64,000 nt of DNA, taken from the NCBI GenBank assembly GCA_031082125.1, contig JAVHLM010000005.1, forward strand, positions 62,001 through 126,000. The letters run 5' to 3'. Made by a program: the position numbers and the translations under genes. Below the pieces are notes generated by a model that saw nothing but the letters and a program-made list of their open reading frames with translations, did no database searches and had not been told where the DNA came from. Below are positions 1-7,683 of the stretch, one piece after another; positions within the stretch are counted from its first letter, which is position 1; each line of letters opens with the position of its first letter. The stretch comes from Candidatus Eremiobacterota bacterium (lineage in GTDB: Bacteria > Vulcanimicrobiota > CADAWZ01 > Ess09-12).

Positions 1-719
1 GTGACAAGCATCGAATCCTTGTTGCCGAAGCCGAGGGTCCCGTAGAACTTTGACTTGCTGATGGCGATGCTGTAAGCGCTGACGCCCGGCGCGTACAGGT
101 CGTAAATCTCGGTGTTCATAACAGAATAGTAGGGCTTGAGGTCGGGCACGGTGTAAAGCTCGGAGCTTATCATCGAGTTGAGGGCGTACTTGAAGGCGTT
201 CTTGTTGAAGATGACTTTTATCGCTTTTTCCCAGAGGCGGTTTGACGGATCGTCGCCGAGGGAATTATTCCTCTTGAAATAGCCTGTTGAAGTGACGGCG
301 CATGAAAAGAAGTCCGTGGCATCGACGGTGGTGGTGAAATAGGTGCCGTTCTGGGGGAAATAGCTGTCGTTGATGAGAAGGGGCGGGATTGACCCGCCGT
401 CCGGCACCACGGAAAAGTCTCTATGGCCGTGGCCGCCCCCGTCATCATCATCATGCTTGTTTTCCCGGTCCTCTTTTTCTTCCATCGTCATGGCCGCTTC
501 TATCTTGCCCCAGTCATAAATATCCCTGAGGATCAGGTATGCCTCCTGGATTCCCGCCTGGGCCGACTGCCTGGTGATGACCTCGTTGCCGCGCCTGAGG
601 GAGTACCGCGACTGCATGGTGGAGAGCCCGATGAGGGCAACGGAAAAGATGACGACAACAATGAGGACCACCAGCACGAGGATAAGGGCAATGCCCCGGT
701 TAGTATCCGTACGGTACAC
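1..719 (-). CDS. PilX-like type IV pilus minor pilin (3' truncated by window edge)
   Basis: Open on the minus strand for 239 codons with no stop before the window edge, so the C-terminus is missing. The GTG start at 719 is chosen because GGAGGTGA (726-733) sits 6 nt upstream. A short basic leader ends Asn-Arg-Gly and is followed by the hydrophobic stretch IALILVLVVLIVVVIFSVAL (about residues 10-29), then a GLSTMQSRYSLRRGNE-type segment. This resembles the PilX N-terminal domain, which like this one lacks the Glu5 of major pilins. The protein would be processed by a prepilin peptidase and assembled with other minor pilins at the pilus tip. Residues 88-100 are a His/Asp/Gly-rich insert. It could instead be a type II secretion pseudopilin. 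The two PilT ATPases at 48470-50868 favour type IV pili. Confidence 0.75.
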   Translation of the reverse strand, partial: MYRTDTNRGIALILVLVVLIVVVIFSVALIGLSTMQSRYSLRRGNEVITRQSAQAGIQEAYLILRDIYDWGKIEAAMTMEEKEDRENKHDDDDGGGHGHRDFSVVPDGGSIPPLLINDSYFPQNGTYFTTTVDATDFFSCAVTSTGYFKRNNSLGDDPSNRLWEKAIKVIFNKNAFKYALNSMISSELYTVPDLKPYYSVMNTEIYDLYAPGVSAYSIAISKSKFYGTLGFGNKDSMLV

Positions 720-760
720 GGAAAATCACCTCCCGTGAAGGAGTTCCTTTTACATATAAG

Positions 761-788
761 ATTATAGCAGAAAACGGCGCTTATGCAA
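761..788 (-). promoter_or_regulatory. Sigma70-like promoter of the pilin gene
   Basis: On the minus strand TTGCAT (783-788) is followed after 16 nt by TATAAT (761-766). The -10 box is a perfect match and lies about 40 nt upstream of the GTG start at 719. Confidence 0.6.
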
Positions 789-841
789 AGGTTCGGCGGT
801 AAAAAAGGTTTTTGGCATTCCCCCGGCAAAATGGGGAGTAC

Positions 842-1945
842 ATGGGGCGAGTGCAGATGGCGCGGGGTACAGGTATGGCCGAGGTGAGGCACTTAAAAAA
901 ACTTTATGATCTGCTGGGAAGCGACAGGCTCAGGGCAGGGGTGCTGCAGGCGGCCGAGGCCCTGGGGATGCGCAAGAATGTCCTGCGGATGGATACCAAC
1001 GACGTCTGCAATATCGAATGCATCATGTGCGAGAACAGGCCTCAGAAATGCACAGAAGAGCATATGATGCCCCTTCCCCGCTTCAATGCTCTCCTGGAAA
1101 GAGTCGGTCCCGCCGCGAGGCTCCTGTACCTCTCGTGCTCTTATGAGCCCCTCATGACGCCAGGTTTCATAGACTATATCGCGTCGGCGAAGGACCGGGG
1201 CATCCCCTTTGTCTCCTTTGCCACCAACGGCCTTCTCCTTGACGACACTATAATGAAATTCATGGTGGAGAGGCCTGTCGATGAGCTTGTCATCTCGATG
1301 AACGGATTTGCCCGCGATGACTATCACCGCATCATGTTCCGCTCGAATTTTGATGCCGTCACGGAAAAGCTCGCCAGGCTCAGGGAGCTGAAACGCTCGA
1401 GAAACTCGGCATTCCCGCGCCTCCGCGTCAACACCATCCTTATGAAGACAAACCTGCTGCGCTTTGATGAGGCGATGGCCTTCGTCGAGGAGTATGGCGC
1501 CTCCACTGTGCAGTTTCGCTCTTTCAAGGTTGATGAGCGCCACAACAACAACCCCGGGGAGATCGCAAAAGAGCGTCTCTCTCGCCTTGCGCCCGCAGAG
1601 ATCGCGTCTTTTGCCTCACATATCAGGGAAAAGGTCCACGAGCTCTCACGTAAGGGCATTACCGTCATCGTGCCGCGGGAGATTCTGGAAAAGGGCACCA
1701 TCAGCGAGGCCGGCGATTCATCGGCGAGGGGGAGCTGCTCCATCCCTTTTTTCTCCCAGTGGGTCGATTTCAAGGGGAACCTGCGCATCTGCTGCGGCGA
1801 GCACGAGGACTCCTGTATAGGGAATGTCATTGATGATGATCCCGGCGAGGTCAGGAAGAAGCGCGACGCCTTCAGGGCCCAGGCCCTCTCGGGGAAATGC
1901 CGGAAGAACTGCACCATGTTCATCAACTCGTCAACGATGACGTAG
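842..1945 (+). CDS. Radical SAM protein with SPASM-like C-terminal cysteines
   Basis: About 367 residues from ATG 842; in-frame starts at 812 (TTG), 857 and 875 are also possible because no Shine-Dalgarno site is decisive (GGGGAG at 833-838 is close to 842). The radical SAM cluster CNIECIMC (Cys 56, 60, 63) binds the 4Fe-4S cluster that cleaves S-adenosylmethionine. C-terminal cysteines (CSIPF..., RICCGEHEDSC, CRKNC) look like a SPASM auxiliary-cluster domain. The family modifies peptides, sugars or cofactors; the substrate cannot be told from sequence. It is the first plus-strand gene of a polysaccharide gene run, 81 nt before the next gene, so a role in modifying a sugar or a surface peptide is an inference from context only. 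Confidence 0.8.
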   Translation: MGRVQMARGTGMAEVRHLKKLYDLLGSDRLRAGVLQAAEALGMRKNVLRMDTNDVCNIECIMCENRPQKCTEEHMMPLPRFNALLERVGPAARLLYLSCSYEPLMTPGFIDYIASAKDRGIPFVSFATNGLLLDDTIMKFMVERPVDELVISMNGFARDDYHRIMFRSNFDAVTEKLARLRELKRSRNSAFPRLRVNTILMKTNLLRFDEAMAFVEEYGASTVQFRSFKVDERHNNNPGEIAKERLSRLAPAEIASFASHIREKVHELSRKGITVIVPREILEKGTISEAGDSSARGSCSIPFFSQWVDFKGNLRICCGEHEDSCIGNVIDDDPGEVRKKRDAFRAQALSGKCRKNCTMFINSSTMT

Positions 1946-2026
1946 GGTGAGGGGGCTATCATAAGCCGCGCTGCCGGCCGGCAGGAGATGGAATGAGGGT
2001 CTTGAATTGAGAAGGAGGAGGGTGCA

Positions 2027-4132
2027 GTGAAGCAGTTATTTCAGAGCCTCAGGACAGGCGCGCTTGAGCTCGCCGAGCTCCCGGTGCCGCAGGCCCGGGC
2101 GGGCCATCTCCTCATAAGGACAAGGCGGAGCGTCATCTCCCTCGGCACCGAGCGGATGCTCCTTGATTTCGGAAGGGCGGGGTGGATAGAGAAGGCCCGA
2201 CAGCAGCCTGACAGGGTGCGCCAGGTCCTCGAGAAGATTAAGACCGACGGCATCTTGCCCACGGTGCAGGCTGTGCAGAGCAAACTGGATCAGCCCATCA
2301 CGCTGGGCTATTCCCAGGCAGGCGAGGTCATTGCCGCGGGGAGCGGTGTCGAGGGCTTCAGGGCGGGAGACCGCGTCATCTCGAACGGCCCCCATGGCGA
2401 GATTGTCTCGGTGCCGGCCACTCTCTGCGCCCTTATCCCTCCCGGCGTTGACGACGATACGGCCGCTTTCACCGTGATTGCCGCCATTGCCCTCCAGGGG
2501 GTGCGCCTTATAAGCCCGACCCTCGGCGAGTCCGTGGCGGTAATGGGGCTCGGCCTCATAGGCCTCCTGACCTGCCAGATCCTGGGAGCCCACGGCTGTC
2601 GGGTCCTGGGCTTTGACCCTGATGAGAAGAAGGCTGACCACGCGCGGCGCTTTGGCGCTGAGGCCTATGCCCTCACCGAAAGCCTCGATGCCGTGGGGAT
2701 CGCCCACGCCTTTTCATCGGGCTACGGGGTTGACGGCGTCATTATTACCGCCTCCACCAAGAGCAATGACCCGATCCACATGGCGCCCCGGATGTGCCGT
2801 CCCCGCGGGCGGGTCATTCTTGTGGGCGTCGTGGGCCTTGCCCTTTCCCGCGATGATTTTTACAGGAAGGAGATTTCCTTCCAGGTCTCCTGCTCCTACG
2901 GGCCCGGGCGCTACCAGGCGCCCTATGAGAAGAAGGGTCTTGATTACCCCATAGGCTTCGTGCGCTGGACCGAGCAGCGCAACTTTGAGGCGGTCCTGCA
3001 GCTCATGAAGGAGAAAAAGCTCGTGACGGAGAGCCTCGTGACGGCGCGCTCTCCTTTCGGGAGCGCCCTCGATGCCTATGAAAATGTCTCGGGAGGTACC
3101 GATATGCTTGGCATCATGCTTGACTATGATGCCCCTGTTGACACCGCGCTGAAGGTGGTGCCTCTTGGCGTATCCCAGGCTTCAGGGAAGGCTGCAGCGC
3201 CGGTGATAGGATTTATCGGCGCCGGGAGCTTTGCCTCGTCAACGCTTATCCCCGCCTTCAGGGAGACAGGCGCGCGTCTCAAAATCATTGCGAGCGCCGG
3301 GGGAATGTCGGGGTACCATGCCGGCAGGAAGTTCGGCTTTGAGGCGGTGACCACTGACCACCGGGCCCTTCTCGATGACAGCGAGATAAACGCAGTCGTG
3401 ATAGCCACGCAGCATGACAGCCATGGGGCACTGGTCATGGAGGCCCTCAGGGCGGGAAAGCATGTCTTTGTGGAGAAGCCGCTCTGTATAAAGCGCGAAG
3501 AGCTTGAGGCCCTTGATGAGACTTACCGCTCCCTCGCAGAGAAGCCCTTGCTCATGGTAGGCTTCAACAGGCGCTTCGCCCCCCTTACCGTGAGGCTTCG
3601 TGAGATCCTCTCGGGCTTCAGGGAGCCCGGGACATTCGTGATGACGGTGAACGCCGGGAGCCTTCCCGCCGATCACTGGACCCTTGACGGCGAGGCCGGC
3701 GGCGGGCGCCTTATCGGCGAGGGATGCCACTTCATCGATCTTATAAGGTTCTGTGCCGGCTCACCCCTTGCGGAGGTGCAGTCTTTCCCCGGAGGTGCCT
3801 CTGCCGCTCCGGGCACGGTATCGCTCTTCCTGCGCTGCACAAACGGCTCCCAGGGCTTTCTCCACTACCTCACGGCAGGCCATAAGAGCTTTCCCAAGGA
3901 GCGCCTCGAGGTGATATGCGGCGGCGCCGTGCTGGTGCTTGACAATTTCAGGAGCCTCGCGGGCTTCGGCGTGAAAGGCTTTTCCAGGGAGAAGCCCATG
4001 GCCCAGGACAAGGGGCACGGCGGCTGCGCGAGGGCCTTTGTGGAGGCCGTCGAGAAGGGCCTCCCTTCACCCATACCCTTTGAGGAGCTCGTGGAAGTGA
4101 CAGATGCCACTTTCCGTGCCGCAGGCTTATGA
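2027..4132 (+). CDS. Bi-domain oxidoreductase (alcohol dehydrogenase-like + Gfo/Idh/MocA)
   Basis: 701 residues; GTG start with AAGGAGGAG at 2012-2020. The N-terminal half (about 1-370) is a medium-chain dehydrogenase fold with a Rossmann motif VMGLGLIGLL near residue 175. The C-terminal half (about 385-701) is a Gfo/Idh/MocA oxidoreductase with GFIGAGSFASS and the family signature HVFVEKPLC. Such fusions are common in bacterial surface-polysaccharide clusters, where they are presumed to oxidise or epimerise a nucleotide sugar; the exact reaction is not established for the family. The stop overlaps the start of the heparinase-like gene (ATGA, 4129-4132), so the two are translationally coupled. 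Confidence 0.85.
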   Translation: MKQLFQSLRTGALELAELPVPQARAGHLLIRTRRSVISLGTERMLLDFGRAGWIEKARQQPDRVRQVLEKIKTDGILPTVQAVQSKLDQPITLGYSQAGEVIAAGSGVEGFRAGDRVISNGPHGEIVSVPATLCALIPPGVDDDTAAFTVIAAIALQGVRLISPTLGESVAVMGLGLIGLLTCQILGAHGCRVLGFDPDEKKADHARRFGAEAYALTESLDAVGIAHAFSSGYGVDGVIITASTKSNDPIHMAPRMCRPRGRVILVGVVGLALSRDDFYRKEISFQVSCSYGPGRYQAPYEKKGLDYPIGFVRWTEQRNFEAVLQLMKEKKLVTESLVTARSPFGSALDAYENVSGGTDMLGIMLDYDAPVDTALKVVPLGVSQASGKAAAPVIGFIGAGSFASSTLIPAFRETGARLKIIASAGGMSGYHAGRKFGFEAVTTDHRALLDDSEINAVVIATQHDSHGALVMEALRAGKHVFVEKPLCIKREELEALDETYRSLAEKPLLMVGFNRRFAPLTVRLREILSGFREPGTFVMTVNAGSLPADHWTLDGEAGGGRLIGEGCHFIDLIRFCAGSPLAEVQSFPGGASAAPGTVSLFLRCTNGSQGFLHYLTAGHKSFPKERLEVICGGAVLVLDNFRSLAGFGVKGFSREKPMAQDKGHGGCARAFVEAVEKGLPSPIPFEELVEVTDATFRAAGL

Positions 4133-5793
4133 GGGTTGAAGATATCCCGGCGCTTCTTTCCTCTTTCCGCTACTACCGGCCCGGCCAGATGGCGGGACGG
4201 GTCCTTCATGGCATGAAGCGCCGCTTTGTGCGCGTCACGGGGGGTGAGAAGCCGTCCCTTCCCGAAGAAGCCCTCAGGCTTCGCGAGGAGGGGAGCCGCG
4301 CCGGGAGCACGGTGAAGGTCTCTCTTCTGAACAGGAGCATTGGCTATCCGTCGCCGTCATTCTGGGATGACGGCGCCTCGGAGAAGCTTTTCCGCTATCA
4401 GCTCAATGCCTTTGAGTTTCTTGCAGGGGCCTTCCCTTGTGAGGATGCCCTTCTTCTCATCGTGGACTGGATATTCTGCAATGCTGACGAAGGCGCCGAG
4501 CCGTGGGAGCCTTACGTGATCTCCCGGAGGATGGCCCGGTGGGTTCAGTGGATTGAGGGGCACCGTGGAGCGCCTGCCCCTTATGAGGCCGTCACGGCGG
4601 TGATGGCAGAGTCTCTTTACCGGCAGGGGCTGAGGCTTTTCTGCGACGTGGAATACCATATCGGGGCCAACCACCTCTTTGAGAATTACCGGGCCCTTTT
4701 CCTTGGCTCCCTCTTTCTCATGGATAAGCAGTTTCCCTCGCGGGAGCGGGCGGAAAGAGAGCTTGAAAAATGGCTTCTCTTTTCCTGCCGGGGACTCATG
4801 GAGGCCCTGGCCTCCCAGGTGCTCCCGGACGGCGCCCATTATGAGCTCTCACCCATGTATCACCAGGTGGTGATGGAAGGCACCTCATCGGTCATCGCTT
4901 CGGGGAGCGCCGCCCTGGCTGGCGGGCATCCTGCCCTCAGGGAGCACGGGGCCCTCATTGAAAAGCTTGTCGAGGCCTCGCGCTCCGCCTTTGAGAAGAT
5001 GAAGGCATGGCTTTCGCACCTTATGCACCCCGACGGGAAGATAGCCCTTTTCGGCGACGCCGCCTTCAACGGCTATCGCTTTTCCTTCCCTGGATTTTCG
5101 CCTTCAGACGCTCCCTGCGCCCTTCTCCTTCCCGACTCGGGGTATGCCCTGCGCCGATGGGGTGATGGCCATTACTTCGTAATGAAGTGCCAGGGCCCCC
5201 GCCCCTCGCACCAGCCGGGCCACTCCCACTGTGACGCCCTTTCCTTCGAGCTTTCCCTCCATGGCGAGCGCGCCATGGTGGACACGGGCTGCGGCTCATA
5301 CCAGGACAGCGATATCCGCACATACTGCCGGGGCACGGAAGCCCATAACGTGCCCCATGGCGAGGGCCTTGAGCAGTCGGAGTGCTTTGCCTCCTTCGGG
5401 ATAGGGCGCCGCGCGCGGGTCATGGAGAAATATCTTGAAGAGCAGGACGGCGCCGTTCTTATTTCCGCGGTGCTCCACGACTATCACGGCCACATCTTCC
5501 GCCGCGAAGTTTCCCTCAGGGATACCGCCATCTCCCTGGAGGATTCTCTTGTCTCTCCGCCTGGAAAGGACTTTGTCTCAGCGCTGCATCTCGGCCCTTT
5601 GGTAAGCATTCTGGAATGTTCCTCTCAAGCGGTGAAGGCCGAGTGCGCCGGGAAGAAGTTTACCATCACCTCAAAAGGGGGGCTTGAGGTGAAAGATGCC
5701 TCGTATTTCCCCGAGTTCGGCAGCAGGGTGCCCATCAAGGCCGTCGCGGCAAAAGGAGTGAACAGTGTGCAGTGCCTCATCGAGTGGTCGTGA
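4129..5793 (+). CDS. Heparinase II/III-like alginate-lyase-fold protein
   Basis: 554 residues; the ATG overlaps the previous stop by 4 nt. The N-terminal part is alpha-helical, as in alginate-lyase superfamily toroids, with NHLFENYRALF around residue 185. The C-terminal part carries the typical heparinase II/III segment GHSHCDALSFELSLHGERA and then MVDTGCGSYQ near residues 365-395. Enzymes of this family cleave acidic polysaccharides by beta-elimination. In polysaccharide biosynthesis clusters they are thought to trim or edit the nascent chain. No signal peptide is visible at the N-terminus, so where it meets polymer is unclear. It is coupled to the oxidoreductase upstream and overlaps the glycosyltransferase downstream. 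Confidence 0.85.
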   Translation: MRVEDIPALLSSFRYYRPGQMAGRVLHGMKRRFVRVTGGEKPSLPEEALRLREEGSRAGSTVKVSLLNRSIGYPSPSFWDDGASEKLFRYQLNAFEFLAGAFPCEDALLLIVDWIFCNADEGAEPWEPYVISRRMARWVQWIEGHRGAPAPYEAVTAVMAESLYRQGLRLFCDVEYHIGANHLFENYRALFLGSLFLMDKQFPSRERAERELEKWLLFSCRGLMEALASQVLPDGAHYELSPMYHQVVMEGTSSVIASGSAALAGGHPALREHGALIEKLVEASRSAFEKMKAWLSHLMHPDGKIALFGDAAFNGYRFSFPGFSPSDAPCALLLPDSGYALRRWGDGHYFVMKCQGPRPSHQPGHSHCDALSFELSLHGERAMVDTGCGSYQDSDIRTYCRGTEAHNVPHGEGLEQSECFASFGIGRRARVMEKYLEEQDGAVLISAVLHDYHGHIFRREVSLRDTAISLEDSLVSPPGKDFVSALHLGPLVSILECSSQAVKAECAGKKFTITSKGGLEVKDASYFPEFGSRVPIKAVAAKGVNSVQCLIEWS

Positions 5794-7003
5794 GACCTCT
5801 CTCCTCATAGTGACCCAGTATTACCACCCTGATGTGACGGCTGCCGCATTCCGCATCAAGGAGACTGCCGATTTGCTCGCAGGGAAGGGATATGAGGTGA
5901 CGGTCATCACGGCGCGCCCGCACCGCGGGATAGCCGAGGGGGAAAGTGCCGCTCCCCTTGATGACGGCGCCGTGAAAGTGATCAGGGTGCCCCTTGTGCC
6001 CTATTCCGGGAAAGGCAAGTGGAACTATATCGCTCATTATTCGTCATTCATGATGAACGCCCTCATGGCGGCTCTCAGGCTCAAAGGCCGCCCCTCGGTG
6101 GTTTTAGCCACGAGCCCGCCCCTCTTTGCGGGGTGGGCGGGCCTTCTCACCGCGCGCCTCAAGGGGGCGAAGTTCTTCCTTGACGTGCGGGATCTCTGGC
6201 CCGAGTCAGCCGTGTCGGCAGGGCAGCTCTCTCAGTCGGGCATTCTTTTCAGGGGGGCGAAAGTGGCCGAGCGCTTGCTCTACGGGGGCGCCGTGAAGAT
6301 ATCGGCCGTGTCAAGGCCCATGGCAGAGCGCATCGGCGGGATTATGGGCGCCCCGGGCAGTGAAAAGCTCTTCGTCATGTACAACGGGGTGCCGTCCTCA
6401 TATCTCCCGGAGGCAGGAAAGGAGCCTGAAGCGAGCTCCCGGGATTTCACGGTCTCCTATGTGGGGAACTTCGGGCGCTGCCAGAATCTTGAGGTGGTGG
6501 TCGAAGCGGCGGCGCTGCTGGAGAAGGAGGGGCATTCCGGCATCGACTTCCGCCTTATCGGAGATGGCGTGGAGCGAAGGAAGCTCGAGGCCATGGCTTT
6601 AGAGAGGGGCTTGAAGCGCTTCGCGATTGAGGGGCCTGTCGGCAAGGCCGAGGCTTTCAGGGAGATGGCGCAGGCTTCGGCGCTTGTCCTTCCCCTCCTC
6701 TCGGACGAGACGATGGCGAGAACAATCCCTTCGAAAGTCTTTGACTACATGTGCGCGGGAAAGCCTGTCATTTACGGCATCAAGGGCGAAGGCGCCGAGA
6801 TCCTGTCGCGCACCGGGGGAAATCTTGCCTTTATCCCCGACGATCCGCCGTCGCTCTCTGAGGCCATAAGGAAAGTGAAAGAGGAGCATGAGGCTTTCTC
6901 GCTCAGGGCATCGGGAAATGCCCGGGAAGTGGCGCAGTCTTATACAAGGGAAAAGATGGCGGACCTTCTCGATGAGAAGATAAGGGAGGTCCTGGGCAGA
7001 TAA
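5765..7003 (+). CDS. Glycosyltransferase family 4 (WbuB/WcaI-like)
   Basis: 412 residues from GTG 5765, chosen because AAGGAG (5753-5758) lies 6 nt upstream; it overlaps the heparinase-like gene by 29 nt. The N-terminus LLIVTQYYHPDVTAAAFR is typical of WbuB/WcaI-type GT4 enzymes, and the acceptor-side segment FFLDVRDLWPESAV is a family hallmark. The C-terminal Rossmann half contains VSYVGNFGRCQNLE and a nucleotide-sugar site around KVFDYMCAGKPVIYGI. It should transfer a sugar from a nucleotide donor to a lipid-linked polysaccharide intermediate on the cytoplasmic side of the membrane. It is the last gene of the 842-7003 run. Confidence 0.88.
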   Translation: MCSASSSGRETSLLIVTQYYHPDVTAAAFRIKETADLLAGKGYEVTVITARPHRGIAEGESAAPLDDGAVKVIRVPLVPYSGKGKWNYIAHYSSFMMNALMAALRLKGRPSVVLATSPPLFAGWAGLLTARLKGAKFFLDVRDLWPESAVSAGQLSQSGILFRGAKVAERLLYGGAVKISAVSRPMAERIGGIMGAPGSEKLFVMYNGVPSSYLPEAGKEPEASSRDFTVSYVGNFGRCQNLEVVVEAAALLEKEGHSGIDFRLIGDGVERRKLEAMALERGLKRFAIEGPVGKAEAFREMAQASALVLPLLSDETMARTIPSKVFDYMCAGKPVIYGIKGEGAEILSRTGGNLAFIPDDPPSLSEAIRKVKEEHEAFSLRASGNAREVAQSYTREKMADLLDEKIREVLGR

Positions 7004-7011
7004 ACAGCCTG

Positions 7012-7287
7012 TCAGCCCCTTCTTGCCTCGATATCAATGATTTTATGGGCGCCCACGGCTCTCAGGTAATAGTGATCTTCCCGGATCTCGAAGGTGAAGC
7101 GGTATGAGGCATCAACATATCCCTCCCAGATGGACCCTGTGCGCTCAATCAGGTGGAGCCTCAGCGAGGGATGGATCGGGTTCTCCCTGAGGAAGCGGAG
7201 ATGCTTGTCCACTTTTTTCCGGATCTCTCGGGGGAGCTTTTGGTAGCATTCTTTGAAGGTTCGTGAGATTTTCAGCTTTTTAGCCAT
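7012..7287 (-). CDS. RelE/ParE-family toxin
   Basis: 91 residues, basic, beginning MAKKLKISRTFKECYQKLP and ending with HKIIDIEARRG. The pattern of an N-terminal helical pair, a central LHLIERTGSIWEGYVD strand turn and the YRFTFEIREDHYYLRAVGAHKI strands matches RelE/YafQ-type ribosome-dependent mRNA interferases or ParE-type gyrase poisons; sequence alone does not separate them. The start overlaps the end of the antitoxin gene by 16 nt, the usual arrangement for coordinated translation. The gene lies on the opposite strand to the flanking polysaccharide genes. Confidence 0.82.
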   Translation of the reverse strand: MAKKLKISRTFKECYQKLPREIRKKVDKHLRFLRENPIHPSLRLHLIERTGSIWEGYVDASYRFTFEIREDHYYLRAVGAHKIIDIEARRG

Positions 7288-7547
7288 CTGAGGGCTTCTT
7301 CCACGTCGTCGAAGGACTTTGTCCTGCCGGCTTTTTCATCTTCAGTGGCGCTTTTCTCCTTCTCAAGCCATGAGGCTTCCCAGAACCATGCCTGCTCCCT
7401 TGGCACCTCCACGACAGGCTTTATCACGATCTCGTCATCGCGGGCGAAGACCTTGACGCGCGACCCGATCTCCAGGGGTATCTTTTTCCGCACCTCTTCG
7501 GGGATGGTGACCTGGTATTTCATGCTCACCTTCACGGTCTCGCCCAT
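7272..7547 (-). CDS. AbrB/MazE/SpoVT-type antitoxin
   Basis: 91 residues from ATG 7547, preferred over GTG 7556 because AAAGGGG lies 8 nt upstream of it. The N-terminal swapped-hairpin motif MKYQVTIPEEVRKKIPLEIG followed by SRVKVFARDDEIVIKPV is the AbrB/SpoVT DNA-binding domain. The acidic C-terminal tail (about residues 55-91) would wrap and neutralise the toxin. It overlaps the RelE-like toxin by 16 nt and is expected to repress its own promoter. AbrB-type antitoxins more often pair with MazF or VapC, so the RelE pairing is less usual. Confidence 0.85.
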   Translation of the reverse strand: MGETVKVSMKYQVTIPEEVRKKIPLEIGSRVKVFARDDEIVIKPVVEVPREQAWFWEASWLEKEKSATEDEKAGRTKSFDDVEEALRWLKS

Positions 7548-7566
7548 GAAAATCACCCCTTTGTAA

Positions 7567-7588
7567 AGTATTACAGTTTTACTATACT
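7567..7588. promoter_or_regulatory. Candidate antitoxin operator (inverted repeat)
   Basis: AGTAT (7567-7571) and ATACT (7584-7588) form an inverted repeat with a 12-nt spacer. The right arm overlaps the -10 box of the toxin-antitoxin promoter, which is where an autoregulating AbrB-type dimer would be expected to bind. Confidence 0.4.
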
Positions 7589-7609
7589 ACATTCTTACTG
7601 GAAAGTCAA
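7581..7609 (-). promoter_or_regulatory. Sigma70-like promoter of the toxin-antitoxin operon
   Basis: On the minus strand TTGACT (7604-7609), 17-nt spacer, TATAGT (7581-7586), about 35 nt before the antitoxin ATG at 7547. Confidence 0.72.
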
Positions 7610-7625
7610 AGCGATCACCCCGGTG

Positions 7626-7654
7626 TTGACGAAAGGCATCCCTTGGGTTACAAT
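7626..7654 (+). promoter_or_regulatory. Sigma70-like promoter of the sugar-transferase gene
   Basis: TTGACG (7626-7631), 17-nt spacer, TACAAT (7649-7654), 30 nt before the GTG at 7684. It is divergent from, and only 16 nt away from, the toxin-antitoxin promoter. Confidence 0.72.
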
Positions 7655-7683
7655 GGGGTGGCTGCGAAAAGAGGTGAGATGCC

